Program-made: the position numbers and the translations under genes | Notes under the pieces: model-generated | Databases searched by the model: none | Seen by the model: the letters and a program-made list of their open reading frames with translations, nothing else | What the model was told of the DNA's origin: nothing | Origin: Propionibacteriales bacterium | GTDB taxonomy: Bacteria > Actinomycetota > Actinomycetes > Propionibacteriales > Nocardioidaceae | NCBI GenBank assembly: GCA_026392465.1 | Contig: JAPLCA010000026.1 | Span: 124,001-188,000 of the forward strand | Direction: 5' to 3' | DNA length: 64,000 bases | In this document: positions 13,576-23,357 of the stretch, one piece after another | How positions within the stretch are numbered: position 1 is the stretch's first letter | Layout of the letters: each line of letters starts with the position of its first letter

Positions 13576-14219
13576 GCGGGGTCTCCGAGCGTGAGGGTGC
13601 GGTCGGTCAGGGTGAAGCCGCGCCGGGCCAGCTCGCCGACGGAGTCGACGAGCATGCGGCGCTCGCTGGTCTTGATGCGTTCGTGGAGGGAGGCGACGTC
13701 GTCGTCGGGCAGCACCGGCACCGCCACCTGGGCGACGATCGGGCCGGTGTCGACGCCGGCGTCGACGACGAACAGGGTCGCGCCGGTGATCTTCACGCCG
13801 TACTCCAGCGCGTCGCGGGGCCCGTGCATGCCCGGGAAGGACGGCGACAGGGCGGGGTGGGTGTTCAGCGTCCGCCCCCCGAAGCGCCCGAGGAAGTGCG
13901 GGCCGGCCAGCTTCATGAAGCCGGCGAGGACGACCAGGTCGGGCTCGTGCGCCGCCACCTGCTCGGTGAGGGCGACGTCCCAGGCCTCCCGGTCCGGGTG
14001 GTCCGCGAGCCTCACGACGAACGTCGGGATCGCGGCCCGCTCGGCCCGCGCCAGCCCCTCGATGCCGTCGCGGTCGGCACCGACGGCGACGACCTCGGCC
14101 CCGTAGGCCGGGTCAGCCGTCGCGTCGATCAGCGCCTGGAGGTTGGTGCCGGAGCCGGAGACGAGGACGACGAGACGGGCGCGCGTCGGCGTCGGGCTCG
14201 GGCTCGGGGCGGAGGGCAC
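13572..14219 (-). CDS. purN: Phosphoribosylglycinamide formyltransferase
   Basis: Transfers the formyl group of 10-formyl-THF to GAR in purine synthesis. The 215-residue form starting at GTG 14219 contains the phosphate loop [12 protein letters not shown] and the catalytic Asn-His in [15 protein letters not shown], with the catalytic Asp in [12 protein letters not shown] codons at 14228 and 14258 are alternatives. All three overlap the preceding DUF6350 gene, whose stop is at 14113, by at least 107 nt out of frame. The N-terminal [13 protein letters not shown] segment before the beta strand is low complexity and may not be conserved. Downstream it is coupled to purH. Confidence 0.93.
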
Positions 14220-15351
14220 GGGCGTCACGATAGTGCGCCGCGAGGGCGCCGAGCGCACCGCCCACGGCCATCGCGGGGACGGCGACCAGCAGGGGCGTCA
14301 GGGCGGGCGGCCCGGCGTCGGCCAGCCGCCCAGGGCCGACCGCGCCGCCGGACGCACCGACCAGCACGCCGACGACCACGCCACCGGCCGCGCCCGCGGC
14401 GAGGCCGAGCAGGCTGCGCCCCAGCACCGGTCGGTCGGACAGCCCGAAGGGCGCCTCGGCACCGGCGCGCACGGTCCAGCCGGCGACGAGACCGGCGAGC
14501 ACCGGGACGAGTCCCAGCACGACTACCCAGTCGTCGAAGGTCCCGGGCGACGGCAGCGCGGCCAGCACCGGCAGCCCCGGGACGGGGCCGAGCTGCGCGC
14601 CGGCGAGGTCGACGGACGTCTGCGTCCCCAGCACGAAGCCGGGGCCGAGGAGCACCGACGCGGTCCAGGCGACCATGGTCGGCACCGCGAGCAGGCAGAT
14701 CGCGGCCAGCGCGGGCGTGCCGGCAGCGCCCGGGTCGAGCAGCGCCCACAGCTGTCCGGCGCGCTCGACGTGGCGCACCAGCAGCGTCACCACCACGACG
14801 CCCGCGGCGGCCAGCAGCACGGCGGCGCCGCGTGCACCGGCGACGACCGCTCCGCGCACCTCCGGACGACGCCACGGCGCGGGCCAGAGGTCACCGGCTC
14901 GTCCGTGGTGCATCGTCGCACCCAGCGCCGCCGACACCCCGCTCACGACGAAGACCGCCGCCGCCGCGCGGGCCGGGTTGACGACGATGTCGGGCGTGCT
15001 CGAGACGCTGGCGAGGACGGCGGCCAGCACGCCGCTGGTGCCGGCCACGGTGGCCGCGAACGCCCCCGGGGAGTCGACCGGGGCCGGGGTCATCGCTCGC
15101 GCGACCCGCGCCGTCAGAGCACCGCAGAGCAGCACGCCGCCGAGCGGCACGAGGCCCAGCGTCGTGCCCTGCAGCTCGATCCCCGCACCCTGCAGCACGA
15201 GCCAGGACCGGGCGCCGGTGCGCAGCGCCGACACCACCCCGACCCCGGCGAGGAGGGCCACGCCGGACCCGACGACGAGCGCGACGAGCGCCGAGACCCC
15301 GGCAGTGAGCACACCTGGGCGCAGGGGCGGGGTCGTGACGGTCGAGTTCAC
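14113..15351 (-). CDS. DUF6350 multi-pass membrane protein
   Basis: A 412-residue, very hydrophobic protein with roughly ten predicted membrane helices separated by short Ala/Gly/Pro-rich loops. DUF6350 proteins commonly precede purN in actinomycetes; function unknown. The last 35 residues (from [14 protein letters not shown]) are polar and are encoded by the same DNA as the purN N-terminus in another frame. The GTG at 15351 has GGGAGGA about 7 nt upstream. It is divergent from the sigma-fusion gene. Confidence 0.8.
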   Translation of the reverse strand: MNSTVTTPPLRPGVLTAGVSALVALVVGSGVALLAGVGVVSALRTGARSWLVLQGAGIELQGTTLGLVPLGGVLLCGALTARVARAMTPAPVDSPGAFAATVAGTSGVLAAVLASVSSTPDIVVNPARAAAAVFVVSGVSAALGATMHHGRAGDLWPAPWRRPEVRGAVVAGARGAAVLLAAAGVVVVTLLVRHVERAGQLWALLDPGAAGTPALAAICLLAVPTMVAWTASVLLGPGFVLGTQTSVDLAGAQLGPVPGLPVLAALPSPGTFDDWVVVLGLVPVLAGLVAGWTVRAGAEAPFGLSDRPVLGRSLLGLAAGAAGGVVVGVLVGASGGAVGPGRLADAGPPALTPLLVAVPAMAVGGALGALAAHYRDARALRPEPEPDADARPSRRPRLRLRHQPPGADRRDG

Positions 15352-15420
15352 CCGACCATCCTCCCGGTAAGGTCATGACGTTCCGACCAGCCACGCCGAC
15401 ATCCCCGAGGAGGCAGCTCG

Positions 15421-17241
15421 ATGACCCGCGCCGACGAGTTCACGAGCTTCTACGAGGCCACCTCCGCCACCTGCCTGCGTGCCGTGTACGCCATGTCCGG
15501 CGACCGTCAGGTGGCCCAGGAGGCGACGGTCGACGCGTACCGCCGGGCCTGGCGCAACTGGACGAAGATCCGTCAGCGCGACCCGCTCGCCTACGTGCGG
15601 ACGGAGGCGTGGAAGCTCACGGCGGTCAGCCGCGGCACCCACCCGCTGCGTCGTCGCCACGAGGAGGACGCCGACACCGCGCTGCTCGACGCGCTGCACG
15701 ACCTCCCCGTCGACGACCGCCGGCTGATCGTGCTCCTGACGCTCGGCGACACCGACCTCGACCAGGCCTCGCGCGAGGTGGGGGTCGGGGCCGAGGAGGG
15801 CATCGAGGTCGTCACGACCGCGCTCGACGGCCTCGAACGACGGCTGGGGCTCTCCCTCGAGGAGCTCGAGACCCGGCTGAAGGCGCTCGGGTCGGTCACC
15901 GGTCAGCTGAGCATGCCCGCTGCCGACGAGGTGCGTGCGACCGCGCGCCGCGGCGGCCAGCGCAACACGGTGCTGCTGGTGGCCGCGGCCGTGCTGGCGG
16001 TCCTCGCCGGCGGCCTGGTGGCGACCGACGGCGACGCGCTCGCGACGCAGACCGAGCTGCCGTACCGCGAGAAACTGGGCGCCGAGCGACCCGACCTCGT
16101 CCTCGAGGCCCGCGAGATCACCGCCGACAACCTCCTGACCACCCGCCAGGTGGCCGGCATCGACGTCACCCGCCGCTGGGCCTCCGAGGGCACCGACGAG
16201 GACCCGACCAACACCACCCCCTACGCGACCTGCCCGCCGCAGCGCTACGCCGACCCCGACCCGCTGCGCGTCTTCGTCCGCACGTTCACGGCGAGCGGTG
16301 GCGACGACGACCGCGTGGCGGAGTCCATCGAGGTCTCGCGCAACGACGCCGCCGCGGCGAAGGCGTACGAGACGACGCTCGGCTGGTACGCCGGCTGCAG
16401 CCACCCGAGGGTCCAGCTCGTCGGGTCGTTCGTGGTCAAGCGCCCGTTCGGCGACTTCCAGATCCTGCGACTGCGCTCGCACCGGTCGCCGCAGAAGGTC
16501 TTCACCGTCGGGCTCGCCCATTCCGGCCGGGTCACGAGCACGCTCGTGCACGAGCGGACCGGCGACGCCGGTCCGGACATCGACGCCTTCGCCACCACCC
16601 TCAACGCCTCGATCCAGCGGGTCTGCCGCGACAGCGGCGGTCGCTGCAGCGACGACATCGAGGTCGTCGACGCCCTGCCGCCCAAGACGTCGGGCGCACC
16701 CGGGTTCCTCGACACGGTCGACCTGCCGCCGGTGGCCGACATCGACAAGGTCTGGTCGGGCACCAAGCCGCTGCAGACCCGGAACAACCCGGCAGCCACG
16801 CAGTGCGGCGACGCCAGCTTCCGTCGCAAGGGCCTGGACAGCACCGCGTCGCGCGTGTTCGTCATCCCCGACGCCGTGGGCGTCCCCGCCGAGTTCGGCG
16901 TGACCGAGACGGTCGGCACCTACGACGAGGACGGCCAGGCTCGCAGCCTCGCCGACGACATCGCGCAGGACATCGACGACTGCCCCGACGAGAACCTCTC
17001 GGCCAAGGTCGGCCAGCGCAGCACGATCAAGGGCGACGGGTTCTCGGGCCGCTCCTGGCGGATCAGCGCGGAGGTCTCCGACGGCAAGCGTCAGGTGATC
17101 CGCACGGGGGTCGTGCGCCGCGGCAAGGCCGTCGCCCAGGTCACCATGACGCCGGTCGGCGACTACGACGTCGACCAGCGGGCCTGGGAGTCGCTCGTGC
17201 GCCGCGCCGGCGAGCGCCTCGCCTACGCCGAGGACCGCTGA
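15421..17241 (+). CDS. Sigma-70-like domain fused to a membrane anchor and extracytoplasmic domain
   Basis: A 606-residue protein with three parts. Residues 1-165 resemble an ECF sigma factor: a region-2-like helical block (FYEATSATCLRAVYAMSG to YVRTEAWKLTAVSRG) and a region-4-like block (DDRRLIVLLTLGDTDLDQAS). Residues about 183-202 form a single transmembrane helix (TVLLVAAAVLAVLAGGLVA). The remaining 400 residues should be outside the cell; they contain two similar halves with paired cysteines (CPPQRYADPD, AGCSHP, CRDSGGRC, TQCGDASF, DDCPDE). AGGAGG lies 7 nt before the ATG. Known relatives are annotated only as hypothetical or sigma-like. A membrane-held, signal-responsive transcription factor is my inference. 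The sigma regions look degenerate, so a non-sigma DNA-binding role is possible. Confidence 0.75.
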   Translation: MTRADEFTSFYEATSATCLRAVYAMSGDRQVAQEATVDAYRRAWRNWTKIRQRDPLAYVRTEAWKLTAVSRGTHPLRRRHEEDADTALLDALHDLPVDDRRLIVLLTLGDTDLDQASREVGVGAEEGIEVVTTALDGLERRLGLSLEELETRLKALGSVTGQLSMPAADEVRATARRGGQRNTVLLVAAAVLAVLAGGLVATDGDALATQTELPYREKLGAERPDLVLEAREITADNLLTTRQVAGIDVTRRWASEGTDEDPTNTTPYATCPPQRYADPDPLRVFVRTFTASGGDDDRVAESIEVSRNDAAAAKAYETTLGWYAGCSHPRVQLVGSFVVKRPFGDFQILRLRSHRSPQKVFTVGLAHSGRVTSTLVHERTGDAGPDIDAFATTLNASIQRVCRDSGGRCSDDIEVVDALPPKTSGAPGFLDTVDLPPVADIDKVWSGTKPLQTRNNPAATQCGDASFRRKGLDSTASRVFVIPDAVGVPAEFGVTETVGTYDEDGQARSLADDIAQDIDDCPDENLSAKVGQRSTIKGDGFSGRSWRISAEVSDGKRQVIRTGVVRRGKAVAQVTMTPVGDYDVDQRAWESLVRRAGERLAYAEDR

Positions 17242-17299
17242 GCCGCTCCGTCCCGAGCGGGATGCCGGCGCACCCGTGCCTCCTCGACGCCCCGCAACG

Positions 17300-17340
17300 T
17301 GCCCGGGCCCCGACCTCACGAGGAGGTCGGGGCCCGGGCA
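17300..17340. terminator. Strong bidirectional hairpin terminator
   Basis: An 18-bp perfect stem (17300-17317 with 17323-17340, arms beginning TGCCCGGGCCCCGACCTC) and a 5-nt loop lie between the convergent sigma-fusion gene and sucD. Confidence 0.8.
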
Positions 17341-17355
17341 TGGCGGACGCGAGCG

Positions 17356-18249
17356 TCAGCCGTTGAGGATCTCGCGCATCAGGGCGGCGGTCTCGGACGG
17401 CGTCTTGCCGACCTTGACGCCGGCGGCCTCGAGGGCCTCCTTCTTGCCCTGCGCCGTGCCCGCGCCGTCGGAGACGATGGCGCCGGCGTGGCCCATCGTC
17501 TTGCCCTCGGGCGCGGTGAAGCCGGCCACGTAGCCGACGACCGGCTTGGTGACGTTCGCCTGGATGTAGGCGGCCGCCTTCTCCTCCGCGTCGCCACCGA
17601 TCTCGCCGATCATGACGATCGCCTTCGTCTCGGGGTCGTTCTCGAAGGCCTCGAGCGCGTCGATGTGCGTGGTGCCGATGATCGGGTCGCCACCGATGCC
17701 GATGGCGGTCGAGAAGCCGAAGTCGCGCAGCTCGAACATCATCTGGTAGGTCAGCGTGCCCGACTTCGACACCAGGCCGATCGGGCCCTTGCCGGCGATG
17801 TTGGCGGGCGTGATGCCGGCCAGCGCCTCACCCGGCGTGATGATGCCGGGGCAGTTCGGGCCGATGATGCGCGTCTTCTTACCCTGGGCGTAGGCCCAGA
17901 ACTCGGCGGAGTCCTGGACCGGCACGCCCTCGGTGATGATGACGAGCAGACCGATCTCGGCGTCGATGGCCTCGATCACGGCGTCCTTGGTGAACGCCGG
18001 CGGGACGAACGCGACGGACACGTCGGCGCCCGTCTTCTCGATGGCCTCGGAGACCGAGCCGAAGACGGGCAGCTCCACCTCGGCGCCGGAGGCGTCGGTG
18101 TGGGTGACGGTCGTGCCGGCCTTGCGGGCGTTGACGCCGCCCACGACGTTGGTGCCGGCCGCCAGCATGCGGGCGGTGTGCTTGGAGCCCTCGCCGCCGG
18201 TGATGCCCTGGACGATGACCTTGGAGTCCTTGGTCAGGAAGATCGACAT
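17356..18249 (-). CDS. sucD: Succinyl-CoA synthetase alpha subunit
   Basis: CoA-binding subunit of the TCA-cycle enzyme that converts succinyl-CoA to succinate with ATP or GTP formation. 297 residues, normal length. The phospho-histidine is in the conserved [17 protein letters not shown] segment context ([10 protein letters not shown]), the CoA/Rossmann segment is [15 protein letters not shown], and [14 protein letters not shown] is intact. The ATG at 18249 is 10 nt after the sucC stop, so the pair form one operon, sucCD. Confidence 0.97.
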   Translation of the reverse strand: MSIFLTKDSKVIVQGITGGEGSKHTARMLAAGTNVVGGVNARKAGTTVTHTDASGAEVELPVFGSVSEAIEKTGADVSVAFVPPAFTKDAVIEAIDAEIGLLVIITEGVPVQDSAEFWAYAQGKKTRIIGPNCPGIITPGEALAGITPANIAGKGPIGLVSKSGTLTYQMMFELRDFGFSTAIGIGGDPIIGTTHIDALEAFENDPETKAIVMIGEIGGDAEEKAAAYIQANVTKPVVGYVAGFTAPEGKTMGHAGAIVSDGAGTAQGKKEALEAAGVKVGKTPSETAALMREILNG

Positions 18250-18259
18250 GTCAGCCCCT

Positions 18260-19426
18260 TCAGCCGTTCGCCAGCTCGGCGGCCTTGTCGGCCGCTCCGT
18301 CCATCGTGTCCACCTGGGTGACGAGCGGGTGGTCCAGCTCGTCCAGGATGGCGCGACCCTCGTCGACGTTGTTGCCGTCGAGACGGACCACGAGCGGCTT
18401 GGTGGCGTTGTCGCCGAGCAGCTCGAGCGCGCCCTTGATGCCGTTCGCGACCGCGTCGCACGACGTGATGCCGCCGAAGACGTTGACGAACACGCTCTTG
18501 ACCTGCGGGTCGCCGAGGATGACGTCGAGACCGTCGGCCATGACCTGCGCCGAGGCGCCGCCACCGATGTCGAGGAAGTTGGCCGGCTTGACCGAGCCGT
18601 GCTTCTCGCCGGCGTACGCGACGACGTCGAGGGTGCTCATGACCAGGCCCGCGCCGTTGCCGATGATGCCGACCTCGCCGTCGAGCTTGACGTAGTTGAG
18701 GCCCTTCTCCTTGGCCTTGGCCTCGAGCGGGTCCGCCTCCTCGTGGATGACGAACTCCTCGTGCTCGGCGTGGCGCACCTCGGAGGCGTTGTCGTCCAGC
18801 GACACCTTGCCGTCGAGGGCCTCGAGCTTGTCGCCCTCGAGACGGGCGAGCGGGTTGACCTCGACGAGGGTGGCGTCCTCCTCGACGAAGACCTTCCAGA
18901 GCGACTGCACCATGGCGACGGCCTGGTCGGCGAGCTCGGCCGGGAACTTGGCCTCCTCGACGATCGCGCGGGCCTTGGCCTCGTCGACGCCGGCACCGGC
19001 GTCGATCGGGATCTGGCGGACGGCCTCGGGGTTGGTCTTGGCGACCTCCTCGATCTCCACACCACCCTCGACGCTCGCGATGCACAGGTAGCTGCGGTTC
19101 GACCGGTCCAGCAGGAAGGAGAAGTAGTACTCCTCGACCGGGGGCGTGGCCGGCGTGACGAGCACGCGGTTGACCGTCAGGCCCTTGATCTCCATGCCGA
19201 GGATGTTCGACGCGTGCTCGTAGGCCTCGTCGGCGGTCTTGGCGATCTTCACGCCGCCCGCCTTGCCGCGGCCGCCGGCCTTGACCTGCGCCTTGATCAC
19301 GGTGACGCCGCCGAGCTCCTCGGCGGCGGCCTTGGCCTCGTCGGCGGTCGTGACGACCTTGCCGAGCGTCGTCGCGACGCCGTGCTTGGCGAAGAGCTCC
19401 TTCGCCTGGTATTCCATCAGATCCAC
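18260..19426 (-). CDS. sucC: Succinyl-CoA synthetase beta subunit
   Basis: ATP-grasp nucleotide-binding subunit of succinyl-CoA synthetase, 388 residues. Visible motifs are the N-terminal [31 protein letters not shown], the metal/nucleotide region [13 protein letters not shown] and the subunit-contact [14 protein letters not shown]. The GTG at 19426 gives the standard [12 protein letters not shown] start; an ATG three codons later is the alternative. It is first in the sucCD operon, with a 6-bp-arm palindrome 32-49 nt upstream. Confidence 0.96.
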   Translation of the reverse strand: MDLMEYQAKELFAKHGVATTLGKVVTTADEAKAAAEELGGVTVIKAQVKAGGRGKAGGVKIAKTADEAYEHASNILGMEIKGLTVNRVLVTPATPPVEEYYFSFLLDRSNRSYLCIASVEGGVEIEEVAKTNPEAVRQIPIDAGAGVDEAKARAIVEEAKFPAELADQAVAMVQSLWKVFVEEDATLVEVNPLARLEGDKLEALDGKVSLDDNASEVRHAEHEEFVIHEEADPLEAKAKEKGLNYVKLDGEVGIIGNGAGLVMSTLDVVAYAGEKHGSVKPANFLDIGGGASAQVMADGLDVILGDPQVKSVFVNVFGGITSCDAVANGIKGALELLGDNATKPLVVRLDGNNVDEGRAILDELDHPLVTQVDTMDGAADKAAELANG

Positions 19427-19457
19427 GGTGATGACCGTCCTTGGTTCGTCCAGGGTC

Positions 19458-19475
19458 CTCTGAGGTAGGTCAGAG
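19458..19475. promoter_or_regulatory. Inverted repeat upstream of sucCD
   Basis: CTCTGA-N6-TCAGAG (arms 19458-19463 and 19470-19475) lies 32 nt upstream of the sucC start codon. It could be an operator or part of the promoter. No regulator is assigned. Confidence 0.3.
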
Positions 19476-19568
19476 CCTCTCGGGACTCTAGCCGCTGTGG
19501 GAGGGAAACGGGCGGCGGGGTGCGTCACACCGGGGAGCGTGACGGCGGCCACGCCACCGCCTCGCGTC

Positions 19569-19940
19569 TCAGTCCGGCGGCAGCACCTCGAGCGCGACGT
19601 CGTCGATCCCGAGCTCGGCGAGCGCGACCCGCAACGCCTGCTCCGCCGCGTCGTCGGCGACCACGAGCACGCGTCCGGCGTCCTCCGCGCGCACCACCCA
19701 GGCGGTCGCCACCGGCTGGCTGGCACCGAGGTAGACGACCTCCTCGCCGTCCGCGCTCACCTCACGGGCGCGGCGCAGCGCACGCTCCTCGGCGGCACCG
19801 GACAGGTCGGCCACCACGACACGGGGGATCGGCACCCCGAGATCGTCCCGCACGGCGGTGTTCCTGCTCACAACCGCCCCCGCGACACGCCCGGAACGAC
19901 GGGGACGACCGTGCGGGTGTCCCGGTTCCTCCTTGACCAT
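19569..19940 (-). CDS. Small protein, possible degenerate B12-binding-type fold
   Basis: A 123-residue protein of uncertain function. From about residue 40 it alternates strands and helices in a Rossmann-like order ([49 protein letters not shown]). This resembles the cobalamin-binding domain of methylmalonyl-CoA mutase-type proteins, but the cobalamin-ligating DxHxxG motif is absent. The ATG at 19940 gives a basic, probably unstructured N-terminus; a GTG at [10 protein letters not shown] is a plausible shorter start. It lies downstream of the sucC promoter and divergent from the M23 peptidase gene. Assignment to B12 binding is tentative. Confidence 0.55.
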   Translation of the reverse strand: MVKEEPGHPHGRPRRSGRVAGAVVSRNTAVRDDLGVPIPRVVVADLSGAAEERALRRAREVSADGEEVVYLGASQPVATAWVVRAEDAGRVLVVADDAAEQALRVALAELGIDDVALEVLPPD

Positions 19941-19997
19941 GACCTTCTGTCCTCTAGACTCGACAGGTCCCGCCCGTGCATCGCTGGAGGTTTCTGC

Positions 19998-20777
19998 GTG
20001 TCATCACCTGCGCCCAAACGTCGACTCGACGTCAGGCAGCAGACGCCGCGCGACTCCGTCGGCGGCCGTCGGGCGGCTGTCCGGCCCCGCCGTCGCAAGA
20101 CCAGCCTGCGCTTCACGCCGGCTGCCGCGGGAGCCGTCGCCCTGGTGATGGCCGGCATCGGCGCAGCAGCGTTGTCGCCGCGCGCCGACCAGGGGTCGCT
20201 CGACTCCGGCTACCAGACGATCTCGGCGAGCTACACCGGCGCGCAGGGCGTCGACGTGACGCCCGAGATCGACGAGGCCACCCTCGCGCGCCAGACCGAG
20301 CAGCAGGCGTCTCAGAAGCTCAAGGTCGACGGCGAGCTGCGCGACAAGGCGCAGAACGTCGCCGACGAGTACAAGTCGAACCAGTGGGTGCTGCCGGTCA
20401 CCGGCTACGCGCTCACCGCCCGGTTCGGCCAGTCCAGCTCGCTGTGGGCGCGCGTGCACACCGGCCTCGACTTCGCGGGCCCGTCGGGCTCGACGATCGT
20501 CTCGGTCGCCGCCGGCACCGTCACCGACACGAGCTACGCGGGCGCCTACGGCAACCGCACCGTCGTCACCCTCGACGACGGCACCGAGATCTGGTACTGC
20601 CACCAGAGCCGCATCGTCGCCACGCCCGGCGAGCGTGTGCGCGCCGGCCAGACGATCGGCTACACGGGTTCGACCGGCAACGTGACCGGCCCCCACCTGC
20701 ACCTCGAGGTGCGACCCGGCGGCGGCGAGCCGATCGACCCGGAGATCGCGCTGCGCGAGCACGGCGTCACGCCGTAG
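19998..20777 (+). CDS. Membrane-anchored M23-family peptidase
   Basis: A 259-residue cell-envelope peptidase, presumably cutting peptidoglycan cross-bridges. Residues about 40-62 are a hydrophobic signal/anchor (TPAAAGAVALVMAGIGAAAL). A short coiled-coil-like stretch (EATLARQTEQQASQKLKVDG) is followed by the LytM domain with zinc motifs HTGLD (HxxxD) and HLHLE (HxH). The GTG at 19998 was chosen because CTGGAGG is 7 nt upstream; the upstream open frame lacks coding character. It is followed by a strong hairpin shared with convergent pcrA. Confidence 0.9.
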   Translation: MSSPAPKRRLDVRQQTPRDSVGGRRAAVRPRRRKTSLRFTPAAAGAVALVMAGIGAAALSPRADQGSLDSGYQTISASYTGAQGVDVTPEIDEATLARQTEQQASQKLKVDGELRDKAQNVADEYKSNQWVLPVTGYALTARFGQSSSLWARVHTGLDFAGPSGSTIVSVAAGTVTDTSYAGAYGNRTVVTLDDGTEIWYCHQSRIVATPGERVRAGQTIGYTGSTGNVTGPHLHLEVRPGGGEPIDPEIALREHGVTP

Positions 20778-20794
20778 CCCCACCCCGACCCGAC

Positions 20795-20823
20795 GACGCC
20801 CCCGGCCACCGGCCGGGGGCGTC
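20795..20823. terminator. Bidirectional hairpin terminator
   Basis: GACGCCCCCGGCC and GGCCGGGGGCGTC form a 13-bp perfect stem with a 3-nt loop between the convergent M23 peptidase and pcrA genes. Confidence 0.8.
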
Positions 20824-20838
20824 CGTGCGTCGCGGCGG

Positions 20839-23226
20839 CTACAGCTTCTCGACGGGTGCGTAGCGCAGCAGCAGCCGCTTGACCCCCTGCGACCCGAAGT
20901 CGACGCTGGCGACCGCGTTGTCGCCCTGCCCGTCGAGCGCGACGACGGTGCCGAGGCCGAAGCTGTCGTGCGTGACCCGGTCGCCCGGGGTCAGCGACGG
21001 CACCGCACGCTTGCGCTGCGACCGTGCCGCGGCCGCCTTGGCCGTGAACGCCTGACCGCGGCCGCCTCCGCCGGAGGCACCACCGGAGCCGATGGACGGC
21101 GCCCGGGTCCAGGCCGTCGGCGACTGGCCCTCGCGGCGCCAGTCGAGCAGGTGCGCGGGGATCTCGTCGAGGAACCGCGATGCGGGGTTGTAGGACGGGG
21201 CGCCCCACGCGGCACGGCTCATGGCGCGCGTGACGTAGAGCCGCTCCCGGGCGCGTGTGATGCCGACGTAGGCGAGGCGGCGCTCCTCCTGCAGCTCGCT
21301 CGCGTCGCCCAGCGCCCGCAGGTGGGGGAAGACGCCGTCCTCGAGACCGGTCAGGAAGACGACAGGGAACTCCAGGCCCTTGGCGGTGTGCAGGGTCATG
21401 AGCGTGACCATGCCGTCGCCCTCGTCGGGGATCGAGTCGGCGTCGGCGACGAGCGCGACCTGCTCGAGGAACGCCTCCAGCGATCCGCTCGTCAGGTCGG
21501 CCTCCTCGCGACCGCTCTCCTCGTCGGAGACGGTGGACGCGTTCACGACGTACTCGCGGGCGACGGCGACGAGCTCGGCGAGGTTCTCGACCCGGGTCTC
21601 GTCCTGCGGGTCCTTGCTGTCCTCGAGCGCGGAGAGGTACCCGCTGCGCGTGAGGGCCGCCTCGAGCACGACGTCGGCGGGCTCCCCGGAGAGCGCGAGC
21701 TCGCGCAGCTCGGCCATCGTGGCGGCGAACGTCTGCACGGCCTTCAGGGAGCGGGGGGCGAGGTCGCCGGCCTCCTCCGCGCGCTGCAGGGCGTCCCAGA
21801 AGGAGATCTGCTCGCGTGCGGCGAACCGCTCGACGGCAGCCTGTGCACCGTCGCCGATGCCCCGCTTCGGCTCGTTGACGATGCGTCGCAGCGACACGGC
21901 GTCGCGCGGGTTGACCAGCGCGCGCACGTAGGCGAGGGCGTCCTTGATCTCCTTGCGCTCGTAGAAGCGCACGCCCCCGACCACGCGGTACGGCAGCCCG
22001 ACGCGGATGAAGACCTCCTCGAACACGCGGGACTGCGCGTTGGTGCGGTAGAAGACGGCGACGTCGGACGGCTTGGCGTCGCCGGCGTCGGTGAGCCGGT
22101 CGACCTCGTCGGCGATGAACTGCGCCTCGTCGCGCTCGTCGTCGCCGACGTAGCCGACGATCCGCTCGCCGTCACCTGCGGCGGACCACAGCTTCTTGTC
22201 CTTGCGGCCCTCGTTGCGGCTGATGACCGCGTTGGCCGCGTTGAGGATCGTCTGCGTCGAGCGGTAGTTCTGCTCCAGCAGGACGGTGGACGCTGCCGGG
22301 TAGTCCTGCTCGAACTCGAGGATGTTGCGGATGTTCGCGCCACGGAAGGCGTAGATCGACTGGTCGGAGTCGCCGACGACCATGAGGTCGAGGTCGGGGT
22401 CCGTCTCGGGGTCGCACAGCTCCCGCACGAGCGCGTACTGGGCGTGGTTGGTGTCCTGGTACTCGTCGACGAGCACGTGACGGAAGCGTCGCCGGTAGGT
22501 CTCGCGGACGTCGGGGAAGGCCTGGAACAGGTGGACGGTCTGCATGATGAGGTCGTCGAAGTCCATGGCGTTGGCCGCCCGGAGCCGCTGCTGGTACAGG
22601 CGGTAGGCCTCGGCGTAGAGCTCCTCGGTGCCGTTGGTGGCACGGCCACCGGCCGACTCGTGGTCGACCAGCTCGTTCTTGAGGTTGGACACCCAGTGGA
22701 GCACGGCGCGGGGGTTGACCTGCTTCGGGTCCAGACCCATGTCCTTGCACACCAGCGTCATCAGCCGCCGGGAGTCGGCGGCGTCGTAGATGCTGAACGT
22801 GGACGTGTAGCCGAACCGGTTGGCCTCGCGCCGCAGGATGCGCACGCACGAGGAGTGGAAGGTGCTCACCCACATGGCGCGCGACGGGCCGCCGACGAGC
22901 TCGGCGACCCGCTCGCGCATCTCGGCCGCCGCCTTGTTGGTGAACGTGATCGCCAGGATCGAGCCCGGGTGGGCACCGCGGGCGGAGATCAGCCAGGCGA
23001 TCCGGCGCGTGAGCACCCGCGTCTTGCCCGACCCGGCTCCCGCGACCACCAGGACCGGTCCCGGCTCGTGCGAGACCGCGGCCCGCTGGGCGTCGTTGAG
23101 CCCCTCGAGGAGCGTGTCGGACCGTGCCGCGCGGCGCGGGCGGGCCCCCGACGTCGGGCTCGGGTCGGAGTCGTCCGAGGACGACGAGGGGCGGGCACCT
23201 GCGGGCACGGGAAAGGGCGACGTCAT
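20839..23226 (-). CDS. pcrA: ATP-dependent DNA helicase PcrA/UvrD
   Basis: Superfamily 1A 3'-5' helicase for repair and replication restart. 795 residues. Walker A is AGAGSGKTR (Lys68), Walker B is VDEYQDTNHAQ, motif III lies around GDSDQSIYAFRGAN, motif IV is NYRSTQTIL, and motif V is TLHTAKGLEFPVVF. The C-terminus carries the PcrA-type Tudor-like tail (PGDRVTHDSFGLGTVV) used to contact RNA polymerase. The N-terminal 35 residues are a Ser/Asp-rich extension. A TAGGCT box lies 9 nt before the ATG on the minus strand. It is divergent from the GntR gene. Confidence 0.96.
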   Translation of the reverse strand: MTSPFPVPAGARPSSSSDDSDPSPTSGARPRRAARSDTLLEGLNDAQRAAVSHEPGPVLVVAGAGSGKTRVLTRRIAWLISARGAHPGSILAITFTNKAAAEMRERVAELVGGPSRAMWVSTFHSSCVRILRREANRFGYTSTFSIYDAADSRRLMTLVCKDMGLDPKQVNPRAVLHWVSNLKNELVDHESAGGRATNGTEELYAEAYRLYQQRLRAANAMDFDDLIMQTVHLFQAFPDVRETYRRRFRHVLVDEYQDTNHAQYALVRELCDPETDPDLDLMVVGDSDQSIYAFRGANIRNILEFEQDYPAASTVLLEQNYRSTQTILNAANAVISRNEGRKDKKLWSAAGDGERIVGYVGDDERDEAQFIADEVDRLTDAGDAKPSDVAVFYRTNAQSRVFEEVFIRVGLPYRVVGGVRFYERKEIKDALAYVRALVNPRDAVSLRRIVNEPKRGIGDGAQAAVERFAAREQISFWDALQRAEEAGDLAPRSLKAVQTFAATMAELRELALSGEPADVVLEAALTRSGYLSALEDSKDPQDETRVENLAELVAVAREYVVNASTVSDEESGREEADLTSGSLEAFLEQVALVADADSIPDEGDGMVTLMTLHTAKGLEFPVVFLTGLEDGVFPHLRALGDASELQEERRLAYVGITRARERLYVTRAMSRAAWGAPSYNPASRFLDEIPAHLLDWRREGQSPTAWTRAPSIGSGGASGGGGRGQAFTAKAAAARSQRKRAVPSLTPGDRVTHDSFGLGTVVALDGQGDNAVASVDFGSQGVKRLLLRYAPVEKL

Positions 23227-23357
23227 GACCGGTCCAGCCTAGTCGGCGGGCCCGACAGCGCCGCGATGACGGACCGGAGCGACGACGAGACGGGCGGACG
23301 GCGCACGATCCGACAGGGGGGCTCGCGCCCGGCGGCGACGGCTGGCAGGGTGGCGGG

